Origin: Aminobacter carboxidus
GTDB lineage: Bacteria; Pseudomonadota; Alphaproteobacteria; Rhizobiales; Rhizobiaceae
Assembly (NCBI RefSeq): GCF_014863355.1
Contig: NZ_JACZEP010000006.1
Location: 62,001 to 126,000 of the forward strand
DNA length: 64,000 nucleotides
Reading direction: 5' to 3'
Below are positions 1-9,003 of this stretch, in pieces. Both the position numbers and the translations under genes were made by a program. The notes beneath the pieces were generated by a model. The model made no database searches, was not told the DNA's origin, and worked only from the letters and a program-made list of their open reading frames with translations. How positions within the stretch are numbered: the first letter of the stretch is position 1; every line of letters starts with the position of its first letter.

Positions 1-37
1 ACGTTCCCCAAAAGGGCGAGCAGCAAAGGAGCACGAC

Positions 38-487
38 ATGACGCATATCAACCTGAAGCACGGAATCTGGGTGCTGGTAGCCGATGGCGAAAAGGCGCTG
101 TTCCTGAAGAACAAGGGCGACACCAAATATCCCAACCTCGAAGTCGTACGCGAGATGGAACAGGACAATCCGCCGACGCACCAACAAGGCAGCGATCGCC
201 CAGGCCGCTACAATGACGGCCCCTCCGTCCATCGCAGCGCCGTCGAAGACACCGACTGGCATCGCGTCGCCAAGGAGCGCTTCGCCGACGAGATCGCGGC
301 GCGTCTCTACAAGCTCGCCCACGCCGGCGATTTCCGCGAGATCATCCTCGTTGCGCCGCCGCTGGTGCTCGGCGAGTTGCGCAAGAAGCTGCACAAGGAA
401 GTCGACGAGCGCGTCTCGGCCGAAATGGCCAAGACGCTGACCAATCACAGCGTCAGCGACATCGAGTCGATCCTGATGGCTGCCTGA
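38..487 (+). CDS. Host attachment family protein
   Basis: This 149-residue soluble protein belongs to the host-attachment family (PF10116 type), first linked to plant-cell attachment in Agrobacterium and related to the BaeRF release-factor-like proteins. The N-terminal beta strand (WVLVADGEKALF), the middle histidine-arginine region and the C-terminal segment LVAPPLVLGELRKKL followed by a short helix are typical of the family. AAAGGAG lies a few bases before the ATG. A strong terminator follows 35 bp downstream, so it is probably transcribed alone. The true biochemical role in rhizobia is not established. Confidence 0.85.
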   Translation: MTHINLKHGIWVLVADGEKALFLKNKGDTKYPNLEVVREMEQDNPPTHQQGSDRPGRYNDGPSVHRSAVEDTDWHRVAKERFADEIAARLYKLAHAGDFREIILVAPPLVLGELRKKLHKEVDERVSAEMAKTLTNHSVSDIESILMAA

Positions 488-521
488 GTCCAGGCAACAG
501 TTCCAGATACGCTTTTCGTCA

Positions 522-551
522 AGTGCCGGCAGCCGCTGCCGGCACTTTTTT
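522..551 (+). terminator. Rho-independent terminator
   Basis: The arms GTGCCGGCAGC and GCTGCCGGCAC are perfect inverted repeats around a very small loop and are followed directly by six T. It sits 35 bp after the stop codon of the attachment-protein gene and separates that gene from the antiporter. Confidence 0.85.
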
Positions 552-681
552 CCACTGGGGCCATGTTTCTTGGCCGCTTAGGGTTGCGCATGCGCGCCTG
601 CGTCCACCATATTGGAAATGCAGCGGATTTCACCGCCGCACCCCAATACAATGCTCATTTTCGAAAGGTGCCGCCGGGACA

Positions 682-2493
682 ATGCCGCATGACACGCCCC
701 TCATCGCTACCATCGTCGCCGGTCTGGGGCTGGCATTCATCTTCGGCGCGCTCGCCAATCGCTTCAAGGTTCCCCCGCTCGTAGGCTATCTGGTCGCCGG
801 CGTGCTGGTCGGGCCGAACACGCCCGGCTTCGTCGCCGACCAGGAGCTGGCGCTCGAACTCGCCGAGATCGGCGTCATCCTGCTGATGTTCGGCGTCGGC
901 CTGCATTTCTCGCTCAAGGACCTTCTCTCCGTCCGCGCCATCGCAGTGCCGGGGGCGATCGTCCAGATCGCCTTTGCCACAGCCCTTGGCGCCGGCCTCG
1001 CCTGGATGCTTGGCTGGTCGATCGGCGCCGGTCTCGTCTTTGGCCTGGCGCTTTCGGTCGCCTCCACCGTCGTTCTTTTGCGCGCGCTGCAGGAGCGGCG
1101 CATGATCGAGACCGAACGTGGCCGCATCGCCGTCGGCTGGCTGATCGTCGAGGACCTGGCGATGGTGCTGGCGCTGGTGTTGCTGCCCGCCCTTGCCGGC
1201 GTGCTCGGCGGCGAGGCGCAGACGACCCAGGCGCCCGACATACTGGCCTTGCGCTTCGACTTCGGCATCTGGGGCGTCATCGGCATCACGCTGGCCAAGG
1301 TCGCCGCCTTCGTCGTGGTGATGATGGTGGTCGGCCGCCGGGTCATCCCCTGGATCCTCCACTACGTTGCCCACACCGGCTCGCGCGAATTGTTCCGGCT
1401 GTCAGTGCTGGCGATCGCGCTGGGCGTTGCCTTTGGCGCTGCCAAGCTGTTCGGCGTCTCGCTGGCGCTGGGCGCCTTCTTCGCCGGCATGATCATGAGC
1501 GAATCCGAACTCAGCCATCAGGCGGCAGAAGAAACACTGCCGCTGCGCGACGCGTTCTCGGTGCTGTTCTTCGTCTCGGTCGGCATGCTGTTCGACCCGA
1601 CCAGCTTGCTCAGCAACACCTGGCCGATCCTCGCCACGCTGTTCATCATCATCATCGGCAAGTCGGTCGCCGCCTTCCTGATCGTCGTTGCCTTCGGCTA
1701 TCCGGTGGCCACCGCGCTGATCATCTCGGCCAGCCTGGCGCAGATCGGCGAGTTCTCGTTCATCCTCGCCGAACTCGGCGTCGGGCTCGGCCTATTGCCC
1801 GAAAAGGGCCGCGACCTGATCCTTGCCGGCGCCATCCTGTCGATCGTGCTCAACCCGCTGGTCTTCGCCGGCGTCGCGCGGCTGAAGCCGTGGCTGGAAA
1901 AGCGCTCGGGCAAGGTGCCGGAACCAGTCGAAGCCGTGCCGATCGGCCCGGCCACGGAACCAGGCGAAGTCGCCACCATCACGCAGGTTGCATCCGCCAA
2001 GGTCGACGACGACATTCCGCCGCCAACCAAGCTCACCGACCACACCATCCTGATCGGCTATGGCCGCGTCGGCTCGCTGGTCGGCCAGTCGCTCAAGGAC
2101 GCGCAGCTGCCGTTTCTGGTCATCGAGGATTCCGACAAGACCATCGCCAGGCTCATGGCCGAAGGTGTCGAGACGGTCGCCGGCAACGCGGTCAAGGGCG
2201 AGGTGTTCGGCGCGGCCAATGCCGCCGGCGCCAGGCGCCTTATACTCGCCATCCCCAATGCCTTCGAAGCCGGCCAGATCGTGCTCAAGGCCAAGGCCGC
2301 CAATCCGGCGATGCTGATCATCGCACGGGCTCATTCCGACGCCGAAGTCGAGCACCTGACCGGGCTCGGTGCCGACAAGGTGATCATGGGCGAGCGCGAG
2401 ATCGCGCGCGGCATCGTCGAACAGGTCCTGGAAGGCTCGGCCAGGCCGCCTACCAGTGATCCGGAGCCCGACGCCCCGCCGGCGGCAGCCTGA
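682..2493 (+). CDS. ybaL: YbaL-type monovalent cation:proton antiporter (CPA2 family)
   Basis: The 603-residue protein has about twelve hydrophobic segments of a Na/H-exchanger domain (residues about 5-385), then a charged linker and a cytoplasmic TrkA-N/RCK nucleotide-binding domain. That domain starts near residue 454 with TILIGYGRVGSLVG, which carries the GxGxxG fingerprint. The layout and length match YbaL/KefB-like K+/H+ antiporters, where the RCK domain gates transport by binding nucleotides. I chose ATG 682 because hydrophobic family sequence starts at once (MPHDTPLIATIVAGLG); an upstream in-frame extension to 523 has no family character and would overlap the terminator. Confidence 0.9.
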   Translation: MPHDTPLIATIVAGLGLAFIFGALANRFKVPPLVGYLVAGVLVGPNTPGFVADQELALELAEIGVILLMFGVGLHFSLKDLLSVRAIAVPGAIVQIAFATALGAGLAWMLGWSIGAGLVFGLALSVASTVVLLRALQERRMIETERGRIAVGWLIVEDLAMVLALVLLPALAGVLGGEAQTTQAPDILALRFDFGIWGVIGITLAKVAAFVVVMMVVGRRVIPWILHYVAHTGSRELFRLSVLAIALGVAFGAAKLFGVSLALGAFFAGMIMSESELSHQAAEETLPLRDAFSVLFFVSVGMLFDPTSLLSNTWPILATLFIIIIGKSVAAFLIVVAFGYPVATALIISASLAQIGEFSFILAELGVGLGLLPEKGRDLILAGAILSIVLNPLVFAGVARLKPWLEKRSGKVPEPVEAVPIGPATEPGEVATITQVASAKVDDDIPPPTKLTDHTILIGYGRVGSLVGQSLKDAQLPFLVIEDSDKTIARLMAEGVETVAGNAVKGEVFGAANAAGARRLILAIPNAFEAGQIVLKAKAANPAMLIIARAHSDAEVEHLTGLGADKVIMGEREIARGIVEQVLEGSARPPTSDPEPDAPPAAA

Positions 2494-2520
2494 ACCGGTC
2501 GAACCAAGCTTTTCCAAAAC

Positions 2521-2552
2521 AAAAAAGGCCGCACAATTGCGCGGCCTTTTTT
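2521..2552. terminator. Bidirectional Rho-independent terminator
   Basis: AAAAAAGGCCGC and GCGGCCTTTTTT form a perfect 12-bp inverted repeat around an 8-base loop. The A and T runs make it work in both directions. It lies between the convergent antiporter gene and the exported-protein gene that stops at 2585. Confidence 0.9.
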
Positions 2553-2584
2553 AATTGGCGAGCGGCCGCCGACCGCGGCCCTGC

Positions 2585-3439
2585 TCAGAGGAAGGGGAAC
2601 GGCATGACGAAGTTGGGCTGATAAGTGTCCATCGTCGCGCCGTTGCGATCTTCGTCGATCAGCGTGCTGCTGCCGAAGCTGGCGCGCAGGCCGACCATCA
2701 GCTTGTGCGAATCGAAGCTTGCCGAGCCAGGGCCTTCCGAGATCGAGATGTTCTCGTACTGATAGCGGCCGAACACCGACCAGGGCGTGCCGTCGAAACG
2801 GTAGGTCGCCTGCAGTGCAGCAGCGATCGTGTCGAAATCGGCCTCCAGGCCACCCTGGCTCAGGTTGGCGCGATGGAAGCCGAGCTCGCCGTCGAAACGC
2901 AGATTGTCCTGGGCGAAATAGCGAACCACGCCGCGGATGCCCATGAGATCGACGTCAAAGGGCAGAAAATCGGATTCGAGGGCACCGTAATAGGCCTGCG
3001 CATAAAGCGTCACATTGCCGAAATAGGCCTGGGCCTCGGGGCCTACCTTCCAGCTCCAGAGATCCTCATCCAAGCCACCTGAAAATCCATAGGTGCTGGC
3101 CTGGACGAAGCCACCGAAGGCATAAGAAGCCGGGTCGCGCCAGAACAGGTGCGCCGCGCCGCCAACGCCGTGCAGGCTCTCGCCGTCCTGGCCGACGGCA
3201 TCGACGGTGAAGTCGCCCTGGGCATTCCAGCGCTCGGCAAACGGCACGTTGATGCGCGCCGCGCCGCCGGCTGCCCACAGCGTCTCGTCGGAGAATTCGC
3301 TGATCCACAGCCCGCCGCCATAGATCTGGCCGTAGCCGGAGACCTGGCGAACAGTTTCCTCGACCGGTTGTGTCGGATCGGCAGCGAAAGCCGGCGTTGC
3401 GAGCACAGCAAGCCCGGCAGCAGCGAGCAGTTTCTTCAT
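2585..3439 (-). CDS. Exported protein, probable outer-membrane beta-barrel, function unknown
   Basis: The 284-residue protein starts with a clear Sec signal peptide (MKKLLAAAGLAVLATPAFA, cleavage before ADP). The mature part alternates aromatic/hydrophobic and polar residues (YAFGGFVQAST, LYAQAYYGA, TYRFDGTPWSVFGRYQY) and is rich in Gly, Tyr and Phe, as expected for barrel strands. No catalytic motif is visible. I chose the start at 3439 because it opens the signal peptide directly; the longer reading from 3472 adds eleven charged residues ahead of it. It converges on the antiporter gene and shares its terminator. I do not recognise a named family. Confidence 0.75.
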   Translation of the reverse strand: MKKLLAAAGLAVLATPAFAADPTQPVEETVRQVSGYGQIYGGGLWISEFSDETLWAAGGAARINVPFAERWNAQGDFTVDAVGQDGESLHGVGGAAHLFWRDPASYAFGGFVQASTYGFSGGLDEDLWSWKVGPEAQAYFGNVTLYAQAYYGALESDFLPFDVDLMGIRGVVRYFAQDNLRFDGELGFHRANLSQGGLEADFDTIAAALQATYRFDGTPWSVFGRYQYENISISEGPGSASFDSHKLMVGLRASFGSSTLIDEDRNGATMDTYQPNFVMPFPFL

Positions 3440-3666
3440 GGATGGCCCCTCGTCAAAATCGCAATGCAACATTCCATACTGCTAATTTACGCAAGGGAAA
3501 GATAACCGAACCCAACCGGGAGCAACCCTGACTGGTTTTCCAGTGACCTGATACATTGCGGCAACAGGTGGGCTAGCGCCGGCCCTCACCTCGACGCGGC
3601 ACCGCCGACACTCGGGCGCCGACGCAAGCTGGACACGCCTCGGGGCGCCTAGTCCCCGCTTGCCGC

Positions 3667-4539
3667 CTAGTTCGGTAGGAATGGCGTACCGACCACGCGT
3701 ATTTTGCGCGTGGTCGCCGGCATTGCCTTGGGCGTCTCCGGCACAAACGCCGTGACCGTGTCGTCAAGCAGCAGCTCGGGCCTGGCCTGGGGCACCGGGA
3801 TGATCGCCGCTTCCATGTTCTTCGGGGTCACCGTCCGCGCCCGCATCTCATTGGCGCGCCGATAATAGCGCGGCAGGTCGCAGCCCTGGAAATCGGCCCT
3901 GTCACGATAGGCGAAGGCCGCTGGCAGATCCTTGTAGGACTGGCGCGTCTTGACCGAGGCCATCTCCTCGGTTTCCCGCCCGATGTCGTCGAGCTCATAG
4001 ACGTCCATCGCATTGTCGTTGCAGATGAAACGGCAGCGATCGAGCGTGTTGTCATAGTAGCCGGTATTGACGAACTGGGCATTGGGCGCCGGAAAATAAT
4101 AGCCGTCCGCCAGCCGCACGCAGTACAGCATGGCTTGTCCGGTGAAAGACAAGGGTCGGTCCGACTTGCGGCGGTCCGGACGTGCCGCCATCTGGGTGCA
4201 CCCCAATGCCGACAGGCGCGCCCTGATCGCCGCGTTGTTGCCCCGGCCGGACGCGTTTTGGATTTCGCGCTCGACGCTTGCGCGGCGACCGGCAAGATCG
4301 CGGCAGGGGTCGAAGAAGCCGCCACTGCTGCGGCCGCTGCATTGCCGTTGGCGCTCGAGCGCCTTGATCGCCGAGAGTTGCCTGGTCAGATATGCGGGCG
4401 CGGCATTGCCGTTACCGAGCTGGGCCCGGAGGGAACTACAAGCGTCGGCTTGCGCCTGGGAAAGGCTGACAAGCAAAGCGCAAACGCACCACGCAAACCT
4501 CGCCGCAACATTCCAGTTTACTAATGCAATGAAAGTCAA
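3667..4539 (-). CDS. DUF2865 domain-containing exported protein
   Basis: This 290-residue protein has an N-terminal hydrophobic signal-like stretch (WCVCALLVSLSQAQA), then eight or so cysteines in a pattern matching DUF2865 proteins of Hyphomicrobiales. The diagnostic block is CRFICNDNAMDVYELDD, followed by ETEEMASVKT and YKDLPAAFAY. The function is unknown; the paired cysteines and signal sequence suggest a disulfide-bonded periplasmic protein. The start appears to be TTG at 4539, since no ATG precedes the hydrophobic segment in frame, and the ribosome site is weak, so the N-terminus is uncertain. Confidence 0.75.
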   Translation of the reverse strand: MTFIALVNWNVAARFAWCVCALLVSLSQAQADACSSLRAQLGNGNAAPAYLTRQLSAIKALERQRQCSGRSSGGFFDPCRDLAGRRASVEREIQNASGRGNNAAIRARLSALGCTQMAARPDRRKSDRPLSFTGQAMLYCVRLADGYYFPAPNAQFVNTGYYDNTLDRCRFICNDNAMDVYELDDIGRETEEMASVKTRQSYKDLPAAFAYRDRADFQGCDLPRYYRRANEMRARTVTPKNMEAAIIPVPQARPELLLDDTVTAFVPETPKAMPATTRKIRVVGTPFLPN

Positions 4540-4672
4540 TTGCCCAAGCTCCGCCAGACTTCAGCAAGACTTGCGCAATATCACGGCGACAGGCTACTAC
4601 AAGACAGCACCTGCAAACTACGTTAACCGCGCGATGGCGGTGCGACTTGACATCACGCGTGCCAGACCCACT

Positions 4673-5014
4673 TCACCTGCTGGCAGCAAGCTGGGCAAGA
4701 TGACCCGGCAGGTCGGTGCCGGGGCCGGCCGCATTGACTGTATCGAAATACTCGTGCCAGCCGGAGGCGGCGATGCCCTGCAGGAGCGCGTCCAGCGCAG
4801 CATTGTCGGGAAACCGCCAGATGGCGAAGAAACGATGCGGGGCGGGATGGATCTTGGTGGCATCGGTTTCACCCAGGGCAATCGCCTCGACGCCGAGCGC
4901 CGACAAGGCGGCCATGCCGGCACCTATCACTTCGAAGAATGCCTGCCGCCCGGCTGCGTCGAGTGCCAGCCATGCGGGTTTCGGGGTGTACAGCTCGGCC
5001 AGATAATGCGCCAC
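4673..5014 (-). CDS. Conserved hypothetical protein (DUF6616-like)
   Basis: The 113-residue protein starts with AHYLAELYTPKPAWLAL and ends with an EYFDTVNAAG block. It resembles small ferredoxin-fold-like proteins annotated as DUF6616; I make that assignment from memory of the family and it is tentative. The start is most likely GTG at 5014, because AAAGGAAA lies seven to eight bases before it, while an ATG at 5050 has no such site. It sits upstream of, and in the opposite order to, the DUF2865 gene on the same strand, and has no visible operator. Confidence 0.65.
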   Translation of the reverse strand: MAHYLAELYTPKPAWLALDAAGRQAFFEVIGAGMAALSALGVEAIALGETDATKIHPAPHRFFAIWRFPDNAALDALLQGIAASGWHEYFDTVNAAGPGTDLPGHLAQLAASR

Positions 5015-5103
5015 GGTGATTTCCTTTCGGCAAAGCGCTGCCACGGCCACGGGATGCGGCCGCGTTGCATGCGCGGGGATTGATTTGGGGAGCAGCCGCC
5101 GTA

Positions 5104-5607
5104 TCAGCTGGGCTTTGCTGCTGCGGGGTCGAGATTTCGCCAGACACGGCCGAGCAGATCGCCAAACCGTTGGCGGTCATCGGCGCTGAAGCCGGTAAAC
5201 AGCGTGGCGATCCATTTGGTATGTTCGTCGAACAGGTCCCGCGCCGCCACCTGCCCCTTGGAGCTCAGACGCACCGAGATCTTGCGGCGGTCCTCGATGC
5301 CGGGATGGCGCGCCAGGAAGCCGTCGCGCTCGAGCCCGTCGAGCAACCCGGTGATCGTCGCGCGGGTGACGCCGGCGCGCTCGGCCAATTCGTGCGGTGA
5401 CAGCCCGTCCGGACGGTCATGCAGAAGGAACAGAAGCACGAACTTGCCCTCGGACAGCTGATGCGGGGCGAGACGAGCGGCACAATCCCGGTCAATCGCC
5501 GACGACAGCGCCAGGATTTCCAAGCACAGCCGCAAGCCGGCCTCGGGCCTGCCCCGGCGGTTGGCTTCGTCCAGAAGAGCGAGATGTTTTTGTTCGAGCA
5601 TGGTCAT
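5104..5607 (-). CDS. MarR family transcriptional regulator
   Basis: The 167-residue protein has the MarR winged helix fold. The recognition region LSPHELAERAGVTRATITGLLDGLER is followed by the wing (GIEDRRKISVRLSSKG), flanked by helices for dimerisation (N-terminal LCLEILALSSAIDRD and C-terminal helix). The DR(R/K) wing residues that contact the minor groove are present. A nearly perfect palindrome covers the start codon and the bases before it, so autorepression is likely. The ligand is unknown. The gene lies downstream of the penicillin-binding protein gene on the same strand with a 75-bp gap. Confidence 0.9.
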   Translation of the reverse strand: MTMLEQKHLALLDEANRRGRPEAGLRLCLEILALSSAIDRDCAARLAPHQLSEGKFVLLFLLHDRPDGLSPHELAERAGVTRATITGLLDGLERDGFLARHPGIEDRRKISVRLSSKGQVAARDLFDEHTKWIATLFTGFSADDRQRFGDLLGRVWRNLDPAAAKPS

Positions 5608-5634
5608 ATGCCGCCATATAGTATGGCGCCATAT
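5606..5634. promoter_or_regulatory. Probable MarR operator
   Basis: ATATGCCGCCATA and TATGGCGCCATAT are 13-bp inverted arms with a single mismatch and a 3-bp spacer. The palindrome begins on the start codon of the marR gene and extends into the expected minus 10 region, a position where bound repressor would block transcription and translation start. Confidence 0.7.
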
Positions 5635-5682
5635 TAACTGTCAATCGCGTTTGGTCGCGATCCGCGCAAGCCAGCGAAAAGG

Positions 5683-7899
5683 CTAGTTTCCCAAGAGAAC
5701 GTCGAGGATCGACGTCTCGCGGCGCTGGGTCGGGCCGCCGACGTCACCGGGAGGAACCGGGCGGCGAATGGAGGCGGTCGAGGACTGCTCCGGCTCGACT
5801 TGGGTGGCGTTGCCGACCTGCGCCGCAGGCTGCGGCTTGCGCACCGGCTGGGGTGCGGCGGGGAAGGTATTTTCGTCGAGCGGCTGGCTTTCCACAGCAA
5901 CTTCGGGTGCAGCACTTCCCGGCGTCCAGGAGCCGGGCAAGGCTGCCATCGGCACGCCCTCGTGGGCCGCCACCATGAATTCGTGCCAGGCCAGCGCCGG
6001 TAGCGCACCGCCGGTGACCTTCTTCATCGGCTTGCCGTCGTCGTTGCCGAACCACACGCCGGTGGTCAGGTTGGCGGTAAAGCCGACGAACCAGGCATCG
6101 CGCGAGTTCTGGCTGGTGCCGGTCTTGCCGGCGGCGGGCCAGGCGAAGGCGGCTTTCTTGGCCGTGCCCTCCTCGACCGCGCCGGCCATCATCGCGTTCA
6201 TCATGCCGACGACCTCCGCACTGATGACGCGCGGGCCACCGCCCGCCGTGTTCTCATACAGCACCTTGCCGTCGGTGGTGGTGACGCGTCGGATGATGTG
6301 CACTTCAGGCCGGTAGCCGCCATTGGCGAAAGGCACATAGGCGGCGGTCAGTTCAAGCGGCGTCACTTCCGACGTGCCGAGCGAGATCGACACGTTGGGC
6401 TGCAGCTCGGATTCGATGCCCATGCGATGGGCGGCTTCGACTACCGCGTTCGGGCCGACCTCCATGGCGAGCTGTGCCGCCACTGAGTTCAGCGATTTCG
6501 CCAATGCCGTCTTCAACGTCACCCGGCCATAATATTTGCCGTTGTAGTTTTCCGGCGTCCACTTGCCGATCTTGATCGGCGCGTCGTTGCGCATGCTGTC
6601 GGGCGTGCGGCCCTGCTCGAGCGCTGCCATGTAGACGAACGGCTTGAACGCCGAGCCCGGCTGGCGCCGCGCTTCAGACGCGCGGTCGAACTGGCTGGTC
6701 GAATAATCGTAGCCACCGACCATGGCGCGCACCGCACCTGAATTGTCTATCGACACCAGCGCGCCTTGGCTGACATTGAGCTTTTTGCCGTTCTCGTCGA
6801 TCAGGCGGCGGATCGATTTCTCGGCCAGGTCCTGCAATGTCATGTCGACCGTCGTGTCGACGACGATGTCGGTCTGCACCTCCCCGATAAGCTCGGGAAG
6901 CTCCTGCATGACACGGTCGGCGACGTAGTTTTCCGAACCGGTCCAGAACGAGGCGACACGGGTCGCGGGCGCTATCATGGCGTTGGCCAGTTCCTTCTCG
7001 CCGATCATGCCCTGGTCGCGCATCGCCCCCAGCACCAGTTGGGCACGGTCGCCTGCAGCCTTGGGATCGCGCGCCGGCGACAGCCGCGACGGCGCCTTGA
7101 GCAGGCCGGCGAGCAAGGCCGCCTCGGCCAGCGTCACGTCGCGCGAGGACTTCCCGAAATAGCGCCGCGACGCCGCTTCGACACCGTAGGAACCGGAGCC
7201 GAAGAACACCCGGTTGAGATACATCTCGAGGATCTGGTCCTTGGTGTGCTTCTGCTCCAGCCACATCGCCAGCAGCACTTCCTGGACCTTGCGCTCCAGC
7301 GTGCGATCGGGCTTCAGGAACAGGTTCTTGGCCAGCTGCTGGGTCAGTGTCGAACCGCCCTGGGTGAAGCGCCCGTTCAGAAACCGCGTCGACACGGCAC
7401 GCGCCAGGCCGATCGGGTCGAAGCCGAAATGCGAATAGAAGCGCTTGTCCTCGATCGCGATCACGGCTTGAGGAATGTAAGGCGACATCTGATGCAGGCC
7501 GACCGCCTCGCCGCCGGTCATGCCGCGATTGGCGACGAGCTGGCCGTCGACGCCGACGATCTTGATGTTGGGCGAGCGGTCGGGAATGGCCCAGGTCGTG
7601 GCGCTCGGCATCTTGGCGCCGTAGTAGACGACGATGCCGGCGGCGGCGATGCCGCCCCAGATGGCGAGCACGAAGCACCAGTAGACCAGCCGGCCGAATA
7701 TGCCGAACAGGCCACGCTTGGGCTTGCGCGAGCGGCCGCGTGGCACAGCGCGCGCCTTGGAGGATTTACGCTTGGCCGGGGCTTTGCGGCGACTGGGCAC
7801 GACGCGATCCTCCTCGCGCACCGAAAAGTCATCGTCGTCCGCAGCATTGCGCGGTCCGTCGAAGCTGGGTTCGATGCGTCTGTCGTTCCGGTTCGCCAT
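5683..7899 (-). CDS. Class A penicillin-binding protein (PBP1a family), bifunctional transglycosylase/transpeptidase
   Basis: This inner-membrane enzyme polymerises and cross-links peptidoglycan in the periplasm. The order is a very basic cytoplasmic tail (RRKAPAKRKSSKARA), one membrane segment (residues about 64-86), a GT51 domain with the motif IAIEDKRFYSHFGFD (catalytic Glu) and GGSTLTQQLAKN, and a transpeptidase domain with SxxK in GSAFKPF, SLN in KSLNS and KTGTS near the end. About 738 residues is a normal length. I chose 7899 (MANRNDRRIEPSF), which fits relatives; a start at 7920 is also open. It is followed by the marR gene. Confidence 0.93.
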   Translation of the reverse strand: MANRNDRRIEPSFDGPRNAADDDDFSVREEDRVVPSRRKAPAKRKSSKARAVPRGRSRKPKRGLFGIFGRLVYWCFVLAIWGGIAAAGIVVYYGAKMPSATTWAIPDRSPNIKIVGVDGQLVANRGMTGGEAVGLHQMSPYIPQAVIAIEDKRFYSHFGFDPIGLARAVSTRFLNGRFTQGGSTLTQQLAKNLFLKPDRTLERKVQEVLLAMWLEQKHTKDQILEMYLNRVFFGSGSYGVEAASRRYFGKSSRDVTLAEAALLAGLLKAPSRLSPARDPKAAGDRAQLVLGAMRDQGMIGEKELANAMIAPATRVASFWTGSENYVADRVMQELPELIGEVQTDIVVDTTVDMTLQDLAEKSIRRLIDENGKKLNVSQGALVSIDNSGAVRAMVGGYDYSTSQFDRASEARRQPGSAFKPFVYMAALEQGRTPDSMRNDAPIKIGKWTPENYNGKYYGRVTLKTALAKSLNSVAAQLAMEVGPNAVVEAAHRMGIESELQPNVSISLGTSEVTPLELTAAYVPFANGGYRPEVHIIRRVTTTDGKVLYENTAGGGPRVISAEVVGMMNAMMAGAVEEGTAKKAAFAWPAAGKTGTSQNSRDAWFVGFTANLTTGVWFGNDDGKPMKKVTGGALPALAWHEFMVAAHEGVPMAALPGSWTPGSAAPEVAVESQPLDENTFPAAPQPVRKPQPAAQVGNATQVEPEQSSTASIRRPVPPGDVGGPTQRRETSILDVLLGN

Positions 7900-8042
7900 A
7901 CCTGTTTGTCCGGCCCCCATGCCAATGGCGTTCCGGTTGGACAGTAAATGCGGCGATTTAAGGGGGCGTTAAACATCCAGTCCCGCGGGCCTGTGGGCAA
8001 AAGTACCACGACCAGCCAGAGCAGGCCTGCGACCGACAAAGC

Positions 8043-8069
8043 AAAAACCGCCGTCCTTGCGGGCGGCGG
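8043..8069 (-). terminator. Rho-independent terminator
   Basis: Read on the minus strand, CCGCCGCCC pairs with GGACGGCGG (one wobble) around TTGC-type loop bases and is followed by TTTTTGC. It lies 20 bp after the stop of the small lipoprotein gene. Confidence 0.7.
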
Positions 8070-8089
8070 CTTGCGGGGGCGGCATCAGC

Positions 8090-8323
8090 TCATTGCGGGA
8101 TCGGATCGTTCGGACGCGGATCGTTCGGCTTGTCGGGGCGATCCGGCCTGTCGCTGCCCTTGTAGCAGGGGCTCGACGGATCGTTCTTGTCGCAGCAGTT
8201 GCTGCTCTGCAGGTAGCGCGGATCCTTCGGCTTCCATTCGCAGCGGCGGATTTCTGTCGACTGGCAGGCTGTCACGGCCGAAGCAGCGACGACGGCCAGC
8301 ATGATGTTACGAAATGCACTCAT
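8090..8323 (-). CDS. Small lipoprotein, function unknown
   Basis: The 77-residue product has a short lipoprotein signal, with hydrophobic IMLAVVAASA followed by the lipobox VTAC, so Cys would be lipidated and the rest exported. Mature residues include a paired-cysteine stretch (SSNCCDKNDPSSPCY) and a tail built of repeated DRPD/KPND units. AAGGAG is correctly spaced before ATG 8323. A terminator follows directly. No family is recognised. Confidence 0.7.
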   Translation of the reverse strand: MSAFRNIMLAVVAASAVTACQSTEIRRCEWKPKDPRYLQSSNCCDKNDPSSPCYKGSDRPDRPDKPNDPRPNDPIPQ

Positions 8324-8445
8324 GGTTCTCTCCTTTGAAACGAAATTTCCCACCTCACGAGACTGGGTCGTTGCGGGGCGGGGAAAGGTTCAAAGGATCG
8401 GCAGAATTATTTCGGACTTCCGGTTCCGGCTGCGGATGGCGAAGC

Positions 8446-8646
8446 TCAGGGCCCGACCGTCTTGCTCAGCGCGGCTGAAATACGCTCGCGCAGGATTTCG
8501 GCCATGTCTGTGTCCATGTGCAGGCGAACGCGGCCGCCGCGGGCATCGACAAGCGTTACCGCAACACCATCGAGCGTGTCATCCCTGGCGGCCTCGACAG
8601 CCGCCACCATGAACTCATGTTCGTGTCGATCGGTTTTTTCGGCCAT
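8446..8646 (-). CDS. Small conserved hypothetical protein
   Basis: The 66-residue acidic protein (MAEKTDRHEHEFMVAAVEAA...) ends with a helix LRERISAALSKTV. The start at 8646 has AGGGAGAA upstream. It has no signal peptide or membrane segment and no motif I recognise. It belongs to a run of three short minus-strand genes (8446, 8682, 9004) with gaps of 35 to 75 bp that may form one transcript. Confidence 0.6.
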   Translation of the reverse strand: MAEKTDRHEHEFMVAAVEAARDDTLDGVAVTLVDARGGRVRLHMDTDMAEILRERISAALSKTVGP

Positions 8647-8681
8647 GGCTGTTCTCCCTGGCTGGCAGCCAGAGCATACGC

Positions 8682-8930
8682 CTATTCTTCCTCGTCGTCG
8701 CCGCCGGCCTTGGACCACGAGTGCGGGCTGATGCGCTTCTGGGTGTCGCTGTCGACATAGGCCCACCAGCCCTCGTCGCTGTCGTCCCACTGTCCGCCGG
8801 CGGCCTTCAGGCGTGCCAGCGAGCGATACTGCGCGACCGATTCATTTTCCTGGCCGTCGCGGTCGGTCCAGTAGACCGTGACCTTCGAGCCATCGGTGGG
8901 TGCGGTGGCGATCGGCAGTTTGGCGCTCAT
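8682..8930 (-). CDS. Small conserved hypothetical protein
   Basis: The 82-residue protein (MSAKLPIATAPTDGSKVTVYW...) is rich in Trp and Asp (QWDDSDEGWWAYVD) and ends in an acidic tail GGDDEEE. AAGGGACC precedes ATG 8930. The pattern of a short beta strand VTVYWTDRDG followed by a W-rich beta region suggests a compact SH3-like fold, which is only inference. No function is assigned. Confidence 0.6.
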   Translation of the reverse strand: MSAKLPIATAPTDGSKVTVYWTDRDGQENESVAQYRSLARLKAAGGQWDDSDEGWWAYVDSDTQKRISPHSWSKAGGDDEEE

Positions 8931-9003
8931 GTGGGTCCCTTTTGTTGCTGCTTGCCAACGATAGACGACCGCGCGGCCCGGTAAAGCCACGCGGCATCGA
9001 AAG

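Noticed and set aside
3573-3767. Short Arg-rich minus-strand frame after the DUF2865 gene
   Set aside because: It overlaps the DUF2865 C-terminus and has no start signal.
6766-7947. A 393-codon plus-strand frame opposite the penicillin-binding protein gene
   Set aside because: No motif, no ribosome site, and all catalytic motifs of the transglycosylase are on the other strand.
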